Source: Fimenecus sp045655645
Lineage (GTDB): Bacteria; Bacillota; Clostridia; Oscillospirales; Acutalibacteraceae
NCBI GenBank assembly: GCA_045655645.1
Contig: JAZOPS010000022.1
Span: forward strand, 1-15,943
Direction: 5' to 3'
DNA length: 15,943 nt
Shown here: positions 1 to 6,544 of the stretch, one piece after another
Position numbering within the stretch: position 1 is the first letter of the stretch
How the letters are laid out: each line of letters starts with the position of its first letter
Notes under the pieces: model-generated
Told to the model about the DNA's origin: nothing
The model's input: the letters and a program-made list of their open reading frames with translations, nothing else
The model's database searches: none
Made by a program: the position numbers and the translations under genes

Positions 1-94
1 CATAGCACCAACCTTTTGAGTCTTTAACCCACTTGTTAGTTGCCATTGCACCATTTGCTTCAAGGTAACACCAACCCTTGCTGTCTTTTCTCCA
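1..94. repeat. Artefactual second copy of library insert
   Basis: Positions 1-94 are identical base for base to 181-274, and identity stops at 95 versus 275. The repeat period is 180, which equals the 84-base adapter at 95-178 plus a 96-base insert at 179-274. That is the circumference of one circularised DNBSEQ template, so this block is read as rolling-circle read-through rather than a genomic tandem repeat. It encodes cell-wall-binding repeat residues like the real copy but is not evidence of a further repeat unit in the gene. Confidence 0.85.
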
Positions 95-178
95 AAGTCG
101 GATCGTAGCCATGTCGTTCTGTGAGCCAAGGAGTTGTTCCATGGAGTTGTCTTCCTAAGACCGCTTGGCATCCGACTT
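95..178. other. MGI/BGI DNBSEQ sequencing adapter contamination
   Basis: From 95 to 136 the plus strand matches, from memory, the 42-base DNBSEQ read-2 adapter (it starts AAGTCGGATCGTAGCC and ends CAAGGAGTTG). Positions 137-146 (TTCCATGGAG) fit the 10-base sample index. Positions 147-178 are the reverse complement of the 32-base read-1 adapter (it starts TTGTCTTCCTAAGACC), with one base different from the version I remember. The parts sum to 42+10+32=84, exactly 95-178. The block is also richer in G+C than its surroundings. It is technical sequence and holds the stop codon of the neighbouring reading frame. Confidence 0.95.
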
Positions 179-3100
179 AACATAGCACCAACCTTTTGAG
201 TCTTTAACCCACTTGTTAGTTGCCATTGCACCATTTGCTTCAAGGTAACACCAACCCTTGCTGTCTTTTCTCCATTGGCTAGATACCATATATCCTTTTT
301 CGTCCATAAAGTACCATTTGCCACCATCAAGAACCCAGTTGTTGATTACCATTCTGCCGTTTGCATCAAGGTAACACCAACCTTTTGAGTCTGCTTTCCA
401 AGAATTTGTTACACAGTAACCATCAGCACCTACAAAGCACCAGCCTTTGCTGTCCTGAAGCCATTTGTTTGTAGCTTTAATGCCGTTTTCATAGAATGCC
501 CATTTACCGTTTTCTTCTACCCAACCTTCTTTAACTTCTTCAGTTGAGTCAAGAGAAATTTCGGCAATTGTAAAGTCTTCATTAAAAACTATAGTTGTGA
601 TTTCTATTTTACCTGTGTAATAGTTAAGTGCCTTTTTACATACCCATTGACCATCTGTAAATTTTATATCAGTAGTCACATAATAATCTGGTCTTGGTCC
701 ATCACCATATCCTTCTGGAATTGGCACATAGACAACATCATTCTCTCTATCATATAGTGTCGCTTGTGTTACATCAATATTTGAAACGCCAAAAACCTCA
801 AGTATCATCTTTTCTGCTAAAGATTTTTCCAACTCAACACAGTAATAACCTTTATAATATGTGCGACATACATCAGCATAGTCTGACATATATAATGATA
901 AACCTACCATATCATCTATATTTTTATCATTACTGTTATAACCATCAAATTCGTTGCCATATATAGAACTGAAAGCTAATTGTAATGAAATTGCATTAAG
1001 AGCATCGTAAAAATTCTCAAATACCTCAAAGAAGTTGTTCTTGGCAAGTGTATTACTCTCAAAATCGCCTAAATATACTTTTATATTTTTGCTTCTATCA
1101 TTGTTTATGACATCATAATCAACACCAATAAGATAATTTCCCTTATCAGTTTCTAAAACACCTTCTAAAATTATGCCGTCATAATAATATGAATATGTTT
1201 CAGTAAAGTCAGTTGCCTTTGCAGTAATACTTGTACCATCTTTTTTATTAAATGTTATATTTAAATTGTTTTCTCCACTTATTGAAATACTTTCATACGG
1301 ATTTTCTACTACATTAACAACAACATCTACAGATACACCCATGAAATTAAATTGGATTGTATGAGTGCCTATATCAAAAGCAAAATCTTCTTCTGATAAT
1401 GTGATAGCACTCGCATCGTTTTTAGCAAGATATTCATCTAATTTTACAGTTTCAGTTAAACCGTTCTTATATTTAATTACAGCATTATAATCAAGCAATT
1501 CATAATGATAAATGCAATAATCCACATCTTTGAACAAATCTCTTGAAGGAGTAATTGTTATACTCGCAATTGGTGTCTCAAGAACTTCAAAGTTTACTAT
1601 ACAATCAAAGCCAAGAACACTTGCGTTCAAAGCATGTTTACCAACGTTGTGTGGACTATAATATTGTTCTACATCAAGCCAATATGTGTAACCATTATAC
1701 TCAACACAACTGTTTTCTGACCTAAGAGTTGAACCATCTTTAAGTATTACTGAAAATTCAGGCTCTATGAGATAACAGAATACTGGTTTGTTATTATCTG
1801 AATCCCATGACCAATCACCGCAAGTTTCTTCAATAGTTTTAATATCATCAACAATTACTTTTGCTACAGGGCTCTCAACAATATTAACCTCTATTTCTGT
1901 TTCAACACCGAGAAAAGTTGCTGTAAAGGTATGCTTACCTAGTCCCCACTGATTATCATAAGCTTGTTCTGATGAATAATAGATATCATATCCAGTCTGC
2001 TCATAAATTTCCCAAAAATCACCCTTATAGATTGTACCATTTTTATATGTTACTGTACATTCAACGTCTGCATAATCAATATGATATTCAAAATACTCAT
2101 CAACAAATTCGCCATCAACCCAAGTGCCGTCCCAGCCACCGTCAGCATACTGAATCAAATCTCTGTTTGCTACAGCAACAATACTTGCAACAGGTGATTC
2201 AACAACATTTATTGTTGCAACGCATTCTATGCCATCAACTTCAAAAATGACTTCATGCTCACCAAGTCCCCATTGGTTGTAATAGCTTTGGTCATCATAT
2301 AAATATGTACTGAAGCCTGTTGCTTCTTCAATTTCCCAACGGTCACCTGTATATACTGTGCCGTCTTTCATTGTTACTGTGATTAAAATATCTGCTGAAC
2401 TGATTGAATATTCAAAATATTCTAAATCCCAATTGCCTGTTTCATCGTTATACTCATTATTCCAATAACCGTCGCCGTGCACAATCAAATCCTTTTGTGC
2501 AACTGCAGTAACACTGGCAATAGGATACTCAACAATTTCAATTTCGCAAGTGCCTTCTACACCGAGAATTTCAAAATGTGTTGTATTTTTTCCAAGAGTC
2601 CATTGATTATCATAGTTCTGACCAGAATAGTTGCCTATATGATAACCTGTAGCATTATAAATATCCCAATCGTCGCCTGTAAACACTCTACCATCCTTAT
2701 AGGTTACTGTATAAAGAAGGTCTGCATTGTAAACTTCATAATAATAATATTCTTCTGTTTCACAATTGTTTTCTTCATCCCAGTCAGTTGTCCAATAACC
2801 ATTTGAATTTTCTATCAAAGATTTTTGTGCAACTGCGGTTATGCTTTCAACAGGGGTTTCTATAATTTCTACTTCACAAGTCGCTTGAACACTAAGAAAT
2901 TCAAAAGTGGTTTTGTTTTTACCGACTACCCATTGATTGTAATAGCTTTGTCTTGAAACCCAATTTATATCATAGCCTGTTTCTTCTTCAACATCCCATT
3001 TTTTACCTGTGAACACTCTACCATCTCTATATGTTACAGTATATATCGTCTCATCATATGAAATAGCGTAAGCATAATATTCAAGGTTCCACTCACCCGT

Positions 3101-3919
3101 TTCTTCGTTGTAATCGGAAGTCCATTCGCCATCATAATGCTCTATTAAAACATCGTTCACTACTACTTCAAAGCTTTCAACAGGGTTTTCAATAACCTCA
3201 ATTTCACAAATGCCCTCTACACCTAGAATTGCAATTCTGCATTCGTTTGTACCAACACTCCATTGGTTATCATAAGTCTGGCTATAATACGTATCAGGCC
3301 AATAACCAGTCTGGTATTCAATCTCGTTTTCATCACCTATATATACTGTACCATCAGTATAAGTTACAGTGAAAATTATATCAGCATAATTGGGGTCATA
3401 ACGGAAATATTCCACTTCACATTCATTTTCATAGTCCCACTCTGTTTCCCAATCGCCATGATAATCTTTAATCAATTTATTTTGTGCAACTGCGGTTATG
3501 CTCTCAATAGGATTTTTATAAACTGAATAATTATATTCTATATCATAATCATTATTAGTAGTTAATTTGATGTAGTATATCTTCCCAACTTCAGCATAAA
3601 ACATGCAACTAAAATTCCATCCACGACCTCCGTCGTCATTTTCAGCAATTTTAGTAAACTCGCTATCATAAATGTAAACAATAGGGTCATTAACGTAAAC
3701 ATCATCACCATTATCAGATTCAACGATATAGTTACCAGATTCCGTTGGTGTAAACTTAACTGTTACAGAATTATTTTCTTCTGTTAACGAAACAGTTTCT
3801 ACGATACCAAGAACGACCTCGTCGTAACTTTCTGTTGCGAATGACATAATTGCCATCTGTGAGAAAATCATTGCAATTACCATTACAACAGCAAGTGTTT
3901 TTTGTAATGTCTTTTTCAT
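155..3919 (-). CDS. Secreted repeat protein with cell-wall-binding C-terminus (3' end artefactual)
   Basis: Large exported surface protein of unknown ligand. The N-terminus MKKTLQKTLAVVM and the following hydrophobic run to about residue 30 form a signal peptide. Five similar repeats of about 110 residues begin near residues 141, 250, 360, 470 and 580, counted from the upstream ATG at 3925. Each runs from an ESITAVAQ-like start through a VTYKDGTVYTGD strand, a TGY segment and NQW.LGK to a GVE..CEIEVVE.P end, and looks like a beta-sandwich or Ig-like fold. Three diverged copies follow near 687, 787 and 878. The last 120 residues are 21-residue DSKGWCYLDANG-type repeats, resembling choline- or glucan-binding repeats, which anchor proteins to the wall. 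The ATG at 3919 is preferred: GGAGGG lies 6 bases before it but abuts the ATG at 3925. The last seven codons (KSDAKRS) and the stop are adapter, so the true C-terminus is missing. Substrate unknown. Confidence 0.85.
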   Translation of the reverse strand: MKKTLQKTLAVVMVIAMIFSQMAIMSFATESYDEVVLGIVETVSLTEENNSVTVKFTPTESGNYIVESDNGDDVYVNDPIVYIYDSEFTKIAENDDGGRGWNFSCMFYAEVGKIYYIKLTTNNDYDIEYNYSVYKNPIESITAVAQNKLIKDYHGDWETEWDYENECEVEYFRYDPNYADIIFTVTYTDGTVYIGDENEIEYQTGYWPDTYYSQTYDNQWSVGTNECRIAILGVEGICEIEVIENPVESFEVVVNDVLIEHYDGEWTSDYNEETGEWNLEYYAYAISYDETIYTVTYRDGRVFTGKKWDVEEETGYDINWVSRQSYYNQWVVGKNKTTFEFLSVQATCEVEIIETPVESITAVAQKSLIENSNGYWTTDWDEENNCETEEYYYYEVYNADLLYTVTYKDGRVFTGDDWDIYNATGYHIGNYSGQNYDNQWTLGKNTTHFEILGVEGTCEIEIVEYPIASVTAVAQKDLIVHGDGYWNNEYNDETGNWDLEYFEYSISSADILITVTMKDGTVYTGDRWEIEEATGFSTYLYDDQSYYNQWGLGEHEVIFEVDGIECVATINVVESPVASIVAVANRDLIQYADGGWDGTWVDGEFVDEYFEYHIDYADVECTVTYKNGTIYKGDFWEIYEQTGYDIYYSSEQAYDNQWGLGKHTFTATFLGVETEIEVNIVESPVAKVIVDDIKTIEETCGDWSWDSDNNKPVFCYLIEPEFSVILKDGSTLRSENSCVEYNGYTYWLDVEQYYSPHNVGKHALNASVLGFDCIVNFEVLETPIASITITPSRDLFKDVDYCIYHYELLDYNAVIKYKNGLTETVKLDEYLAKNDASAITLSEEDFAFDIGTHTIQFNFMGVSVDVVVNVVENPYESISISGENNLNITFNKKDGTSITAKATDFTETYSYYYDGIILEGVLETDKGNYLIGVDYDVINNDRSKNIKVYLGDFESNTLAKNNFFEVFENFYDALNAISLQLAFSSIYGNEFDGYNSNDKNIDDMVGLSLYMSDYADVCRTYYKGYYCVELEKSLAEKMILEVFGVSNIDVTQATLYDRENDVVYVPIPEGYGDGPRPDYYVTTDIKFTDGQWVCKKALNYYTGKIEITTIVFNEDFTIAEISLDSTEEVKEGWVEENGKWAFYENGIKATNKWLQDSKGWCFVGADGYCVTNSWKADSKGWCYLDANGRMVINNWVLDGGKWYFMDEKGYMVSSQWRKDSKGWCYLEANGAMATNKWVKDSKGWCYVKSDAKRS

Positions 3920-3949
3920 AAACATCCCTCCAAAATATTTTATGATTTA

Positions 3950-3978
3950 ATTTTAGTACTTTGGAGATGTTTTTACAA
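3950..3978 (-). promoter_or_regulatory. Sigma-A-type promoter of the surface repeat protein
   Basis: Read on the minus strand, TTGTAA (3978-3973) and TAAAAT (3955-3950) are separated by 17 bases. The -10 box lies about 30 bases before the start codon and its GGAGGG ribosome binding site. Five of six bases match the consensus at the -10 and four of six at the -35. Confidence 0.65.
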
Positions 3979-3998
3979 GGGATAAATAGTACAATAAT

Positions 3999-4012
3999 AA
4001 TTGTCGACAATT
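3999..4012. promoter_or_regulatory. 14-bp perfect palindrome, possible operator
   Basis: AATTGTCGACAATT is a perfect palindrome lying about 20 bases upstream of the -35 of the surface protein promoter. Its core TTGTCGACAA resembles two overlapping inverted Spo0A-type boxes (TGTCGAA) with one mismatch each. The position suits an activator or repressor site, but no regulator is identified. Confidence 0.35.
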
Positions 4013-4063
4013 GGCTATTGTGACGAAAATAGTTCGAAAAATTGGAAGTTGTTGAATTAAACG

Positions 4064-4091
4064 CAAAGTGCAAAACGCAAAATGCAAAATG
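4064..4091. repeat. Short degenerate GCAAARYG direct repeats
   Basis: Four successive units of the type GCAAAGT, GCAAAAC, GCAAAAT, GCAAAAT occur at 7-base spacing. This looks like a small slipped-strand microsatellite in the spacer between sigK and the surface protein. No gene or function is visible here. Confidence 0.5.
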
Positions 4092-4135
4092 TTGGGTCTG
4101 CGTTATGGATTATTAATATAACTAATTTGGTGTGT

Positions 4136-4163
4136 TGTAGGGGAGGGTCTCTGTGCCCTCCCG
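4136..4163 (+). repeat. GTAGGGG hairpin repeat, copy 1
   Basis: The unit opens with TGTAGGGGAGGG and closes with CCCTCCCG, so it folds into a GC-rich hairpin with a TCTCTGTG-containing centre. It is in plus orientation, opposite to the two copies that follow. It stands out as GC-rich in an AT-rich spacer and resembles dispersed extragenic repeats of Clostridia. Confidence 0.6.
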
Positions 4164-4182
4164 CAAGTGAACATATTATCTA

Positions 4183-4210
4183 CGGGCGAGCACGGAGACT
4201 CGCCCCTACA
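4183..4210 (-). repeat. GTAGGGG hairpin repeat, copy 2
   Basis: The minus-strand reading TGTAGGGGCGAGTCTCCGTG followed by CTCGCCCG matches copy 1 closely, with compensating changes in the two hairpin arms (AGGG/CCCT replaced by CGAG/CTCG). Copies 1 and 2 together form a larger inverted repeat with a 19-base centre. Confidence 0.6.
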
Positions 4211-4249
4211 TTGTTTGATGGTCAATTTTAGCATGATGTAAATTTTAAC

Positions 4250-4275
4250 AGGTCGTCGAGACACCGACCCCTACG
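4250..4275 (-). repeat. GTAGGGG hairpin repeat, copy 3
   Basis: The minus-strand reading CGTAGGGGTCGGTGTCTCGA followed by CGACC keeps the GTAGGGG head and the TGTCTC centre but has different arm sequence (GGTCG/CGACC). Hairpin potential is kept although the sequence has changed. Confidence 0.5.
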
Positions 4276-4283
4276 AGTTTTAT

Positions 4284-4306
4284 CCCGACAAATTCAAATT
4301 TGTGGG
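4284..4306 (-). terminator. Weak hairpin downstream of sigK
   Basis: CAAATT/AATTTG arms extended by CCC/GGG lie 14 bases past the sigK stop. No clear U-run follows on the minus strand, so this is at best a weak terminator. Confidence 0.3.
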
Positions 4307-4319
4307 AATTTTGTGGTTG

Positions 4320-5021
4320 TTAATCATCTTCATCGATGCCGAAAAGGGCGCGGAGTTCGTCGAGGGTTTTCTTTTCGATTCGGGATACATAAGAACGGGA
4401 TATGCCAAGCTTTTTGGCTATTTCTCGTTGAGTCATTGGGTCAGTGTCATAAAGACCATATCGCATTATTATAATCTGCTTATTTCTTTCGTCTTTTATG
4501 TTTTCTATATATTCATATAGCTTTTCTGATTTCATTTTCAAATCCACATCGTCGAAAACAGTTTCATCGCAATAAATTATATCGGTAAAGGTCAAGGGAT
4601 TACCTTCGCTATCGGTATCGATTGGCTCATCCATTGACACTTCGACAGCGCTTTTTTTCTTTGCTCTAAAATGCATAAAAATCTCATTCTCGATACACCT
4701 TGAAGCATAAGTTGCGAGTCTTGGTCCACGGGTATAATCAAAAGTATTAATGGCTTTGATGAGTCCGATTGTGCCTATTGAGATAATATCTTCTTGGTCG
4801 GAATAGTTAGCATAATATTTTTTGATGATATGAGCAACTAATCTCATATTGTGATTCACAAGTTTATTTCTCGCATTGATGTCACCATCACGGTGAAACT
4901 TTTCAAATGCTTCTCTTTCTTCTTTTGCTGTTAAAGGCTCGGGAAATGAACTGTTTGTTGAAAGATGGAGCATAAAATAAAGAATATTTGTTGATACACT
5001 TTGTAATAACGCAAGTAACAT
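4320..5021 (-). CDS. sigK: RNA polymerase sporulation sigma factor SigK (pro-sigma-K)
   Basis: Late mother-cell sigma factor of 233 residues that directs core RNA polymerase to coat and maturation genes. The N-terminus carries a hydrophobic pro-sequence of about 25 residues before FPEPLT, as in pro-sigma-K, which is membrane-tethered and cleaved on activation. Region 2 (about 52-120) holds LVAHIIKKYY, EDIISIGTIGLIKAI and RLATYASRCIENEI. Region 4 (about 165-225) holds the helix-turn-helix MTQREIAKKLGISRSYVSRI. These stretches closely match Bacillus SigK. The gene is continuous, with no skin-type intervening element. The ATG is preceded by GGGAGGTG and seven T. It lies 66 bases downstream of the ZIP transporter gene on the same strand, but a terminator-like hairpin separates them, so independent sporulation-specific transcription is likely. 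Confidence 0.93.
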   Translation of the reverse strand: MLLALLQSVSTNILYFMLHLSTNSSFPEPLTAKEEREAFEKFHRDGDINARNKLVNHNMRLVAHIIKKYYANYSDQEDIISIGTIGLIKAINTFDYTRGPRLATYASRCIENEIFMHFRAKKKSAVEVSMDEPIDTDSEGNPLTFTDIIYCDETVFDDVDLKMKSEKLYEYIENIKDERNKQIIIMRYGLYDTDPMTQREIAKKLGISRSYVSRIEKKTLDELRALFGIDEDD

Positions 5022-5058
5022 AAAAAAACACCTCCCGACACTATATGCGGAAGGTGTT
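5022..5058 (-). terminator. Terminator-like hairpin ending at the sigK start codon
   Basis: Minus-strand arms 5058-5048 (AACACCTTCCG) and 5037-5027 (CGGGAGGTGTT) pair over 11 positions with one mismatch. They are followed by a run of T that ends directly at the sigK ATG. It would terminate transcripts of the ZIP gene, and the 3' arm contains the sigK ribosome binding site, so read-through RNA would also hide that site. Confidence 0.75.
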
Positions 5059-5068
5059 AGAATTTTGC
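5040..5068 (-). promoter_or_regulatory. Candidate sigma-E/sigma-K-type promoter of sigK
   Basis: Minus-strand GCAAAAT (5068-5062) and CATATAGT (5047-5040) are 14 bases apart. The B. subtilis sigma-E pattern is roughly KMATATT, 13-15 bases, CATACAnT; five of seven and about six of eight bases agree. The -10 lies exactly in the loop of the terminator hairpin, so transcription would begin after the 5' arm. The predicted leader is only about 11-13 nt. Confidence 0.5.
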
Positions 5069-5087
5069 AAGTCCGTTTATTAAAATA

Positions 5088-5849
5088 TCAGCCAAGCAAA
5101 ACATCCATAGCGAGCATTACACAAAAGCCAACAAGAAGTGAGAATGTAGCGCCTTTTTCGTAGCCGTGGGAATGGGTTTCAGGAATCATTTCGTCACTGA
5201 TTACATAGAGCATTGTGCCACCTGCAAAAGCCAGTGCAAATGGTAAAATCGCAACAGAAATTGAAACGACAAAATAGCCAATCATTGTGCCAACCACTTC
5301 AACCAAACCTGTTGCAAGAGCGATTAAAAATGCTCTGCGTTTTGGCACACCAGCATTAAGCATTGGTGCGATAATAACCATACCTTCGGGGATATTCTGA
5401 AGCGCAATACCGCCTGACACGGTAATGGCGTCGGCAATATTACCTGTACCAAAACTTACGCCCGCTGCTATACCTTCGGGAAGATTATGAATTGCAATTG
5501 CCAGCACAAACAATATGACTCTATTAAGTTGTGAAGCATTATCAGGGTGAGATTCTTTGTCAACACCAGCAATATTATGAAGATGTGGCACGACACGGTC
5601 CATCATACTGAGAAAAACTGCACCACACATTATGCCCGCAATTACAACCAACAGACCACCTAAACCACTTGAGCTTTCAACGGCAGGAACAATGAGCCCG
5701 AGAACTGCAGCAGCGAGCATAATACCAGCTGCAAAGCTTAAAACAATATCGTTGAATTTATGTGGAATTTTTTTTAGTGCAAAGCCTATAAAACTACCGA
5801 AAACAGTTGCAAAGCCAACGCCAACGGCTGTTAAAATTACAATTTTCAT
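5088..5849 (-). CDS. ZIP family divalent metal transporter (GufA/ZupT-like)
   Basis: Integral membrane protein of 253 residues, predicted to import zinc or other divalent metals. About eight hydrophobic segments span the sequence. The two signature metal-site helices are visible: HNLPEG at 121-126 and QNIPEG at 151-156, the second with Gln as in the GufA branch. A His-containing loop (PHLHN, 88-92) and DEMIPETHSHG (219-229) add possible ligands. Length is normal for the bacterial ZIP family. The start is supported by AAGGTGAT just upstream and by a promoter at 5882-5910. It lies upstream of sigK on the same strand but is probably terminated before it. Metal specificity cannot be read from sequence. 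Confidence 0.9.
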   Translation of the reverse strand: MKIVILTAVGVGFATVFGSFIGFALKKIPHKFNDIVLSFAAGIMLAAAVLGLIVPAVESSSGLGGLLVVIAGIMCGAVFLSMMDRVVPHLHNIAGVDKESHPDNASQLNRVILFVLAIAIHNLPEGIAAGVSFGTGNIADAITVSGGIALQNIPEGMVIIAPMLNAGVPKRRAFLIALATGLVEVVGTMIGYFVVSISVAILPFALAFAGGTMLYVISDEMIPETHSHGYEKGATFSLLVGFCVMLAMDVLLG

Positions 5850-5881
5850 TAAATCACCTTGTTGTTTTGGGGTATGGTTTT

Positions 5882-5910
5882 ATATTATAAAATTTTTGTG
5901 AAAATTGCAA
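5882..5910 (-). promoter_or_regulatory. Promoter of the ZIP transporter gene
   Basis: Minus-strand TTGCAA (5910-5905) and TAATAT (5887-5882) have 17-base spacing, about 33 bases before the ATG. It is divergent from the tRNA promoter that begins 43 bases to the right. Confidence 0.7.
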
Positions 5911-5952
5911 CAACATTTTATGAAATTTATTTTAAATTCAACAAAAAAGATA

Positions 5953-5981
5953 TTGACAAAAAATATGCTTTATGTTAAAAT
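5953..5981 (+). promoter_or_regulatory. Promoter of the tRNA cluster
   Basis: TTGACA (5953-5958), a perfect -35, is 17 bases from TAAAAT (5976-5981). The first tRNA begins 18 bases after the -10, leaving a short 5' trailer for RNase P to remove. Confidence 0.85.
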
Positions 5982-5999
5982 AACTTGCGTTGTTGAACT

Positions 6000-6073
6000 G
6001 CGGGTGTAGTTCAATGGTAGAATCCCAGCCTTCCAAGCTGGTCGTGTGGGTTCGATTCCCATCACCCGCTCCA
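6000..6073 (+). tRNA. tRNA-Gly (TCC)
   Basis: The acceptor stem GCGGGTG pairs with CACCCGC. The anticodon stem CCAGC/GCTGG closes loop CTTCCAA with anticodon TCC at 6032-6034. The T-loop is TTCGATT. The 3' CCA is encoded. Confidence 0.97.
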
Positions 6074-6076
6074 CAT

Positions 6077-6153
6077 GCGCTGATAGCTCAGTTGGATAGA
6101 GCATCTGCCTTCTAAGCAGAGGGTCGGGGGTTCGAATCCCTTTCAGCGTGCCA
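6077..6153 (+). tRNA. tRNA-Arg (TCT)
   Basis: The acceptor GCGCTGA pairs with TCAGCGT, with one G-T pair at the end. Anticodon stem TCTGC/GCAGA encloses CTTCTAA with anticodon TCT at 6111-6113. The T-loop is TTCGAAT and CCA is encoded. Only three bases separate it from tRNA-Gly. Confidence 0.97.
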
Positions 6154-6155
6154 AG

Positions 6156-6187
6156 TCAGCGTAGAAAGTCAATACTTAATACGCTGA
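6156..6187 (+). other. Spacer hairpin between tRNA-Arg and tRNA-His
   Basis: TCAGCGTA (6156-6163) and TACGCTGA (6180-6187) are a perfect 8-bp inverted repeat around 16 bases. There is no T-run, so it is not a terminator; it may mark RNA processing. The arm repeats the 3' acceptor sequence of the preceding tRNA-Arg. Confidence 0.5.
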
Positions 6188-6194
6188 TACATAT

Positions 6195-6272
6195 GGTGGG
6201 TATAGCTTAGTTGGTTAAAGCGCCAGTTTGTGGCACCGGAGACCATCGGTTCGAATCCGATTATCCACCCCA
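6195..6272 (+). tRNA. tRNA-His (GTG)
   Basis: Acceptor GTGGGTA pairs with TATCCAC, with the extra G(-1) at 6195 opposite C at 6269 as expected for tRNA-His. The anticodon GTG is at 6230-6232. The anticodon stem CCAGT/ACCGG has one A-C mismatch. The T-stem ATCGG/CCGAT is perfect and CCA is encoded. Confidence 0.95.
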
Positions 6273-6277
6273 CTTAT

Positions 6278-6306
6278 AAAACTCCGCTTCTCATAGCGGA
6301 GTTTTA
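6278..6306 (+). terminator. Terminator-like hairpin after tRNA-His
   Basis: AAAACTCCGCT and AGCGGAGTTTTA form an 11-bp stem with a 6-base loop, ending in a short T-rich tail. It may only partly terminate, because tRNA-Gln follows without a clear promoter. Confidence 0.7.
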
Positions 6307-6322
6307 TACACCAATTAAATAT

Positions 6323-6397
6323 TGGGGTGTCGTCAAGCGGTAAGACACAGCACTTTGACTGCTGCATTCGTAGGTTCAAATCCTGCCACCCCAGCCA
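6323..6397 (+). tRNA. tRNA-Gln (TTG)
   Basis: Acceptor TGGGGTG pairs with CACCCCA, with a U1-A72 pair as usual for bacterial tRNA-Gln. Anticodon stem CAGCA/TGCTG closes CTTTGAC with anticodon TTG at 6355-6357. CCA is encoded. Confidence 0.97.
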
Positions 6398-6401
6398 AAC
6401 G

Positions 6402-6437
6402 AAAATCCGTTCACATAAGTGAGCGGATTTTTGTTTG
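6402..6437 (+). terminator. Terminator of the tRNA cluster
   Basis: AAAATCCGTTCAC and GTGAGCGGATTTT pair as a 13-bp stem with one G-T pair and a 4-base loop, followed by a T-rich tail. It closes the tRNA transcript facing the convergent glycosidase operon. Confidence 0.85.
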
Positions 6438-6438
6438 T

Positions 6439-6541
6439 ATTATTCATTATTAAATATTCATCATTCATTCTTCATTCTCAAATAACGGATTTTCAAATGA
6501 ATAATGAATATTGAAGTCGCTTCGCTAATGAAAAATGAAAT
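6439..6541. repeat. ATTCATTATT inverted repeat, MITE-like
   Basis: The left part (6439-6477) is built of TATTCATTATT and ATTCATTC units. The right part (6496-6540) is built of AATGAATAATGAAT and AATGAAAAATGAAAT units in the opposite sense, around GAAGTCGCTTCGC. The whole can fold into a long imperfect hairpin. It fits a dispersed non-coding repeat of the kind common between clostridial genes. No reading frame is seen. Confidence 0.5.
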
Positions 6542-6544
6542 TAA

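Noticed and set aside
97..176. GTCGGAT/ATCCGAC inverted ends as terminal repeats of a mini transposable element
   Set aside because: Both ends are the known complementary ends of the DNBSEQ adapter arms.
1..274. A genuine tandem duplication or mobile insertion in the cell-wall-binding repeat region
   Set aside because: The 84-base middle block matches a sequencing adapter, and the repeat period equals adapter plus insert.
4136..4275. A CRISPR array from the GTAGGGG repeats
   Set aside because: Copies are in both orientations, diverge in the arms, and have no regular spacer length or cas genes.
4320..5021. A skin-like element interrupting sigK
   Set aside because: The sigK frame is continuous from pro-sequence through region 4.
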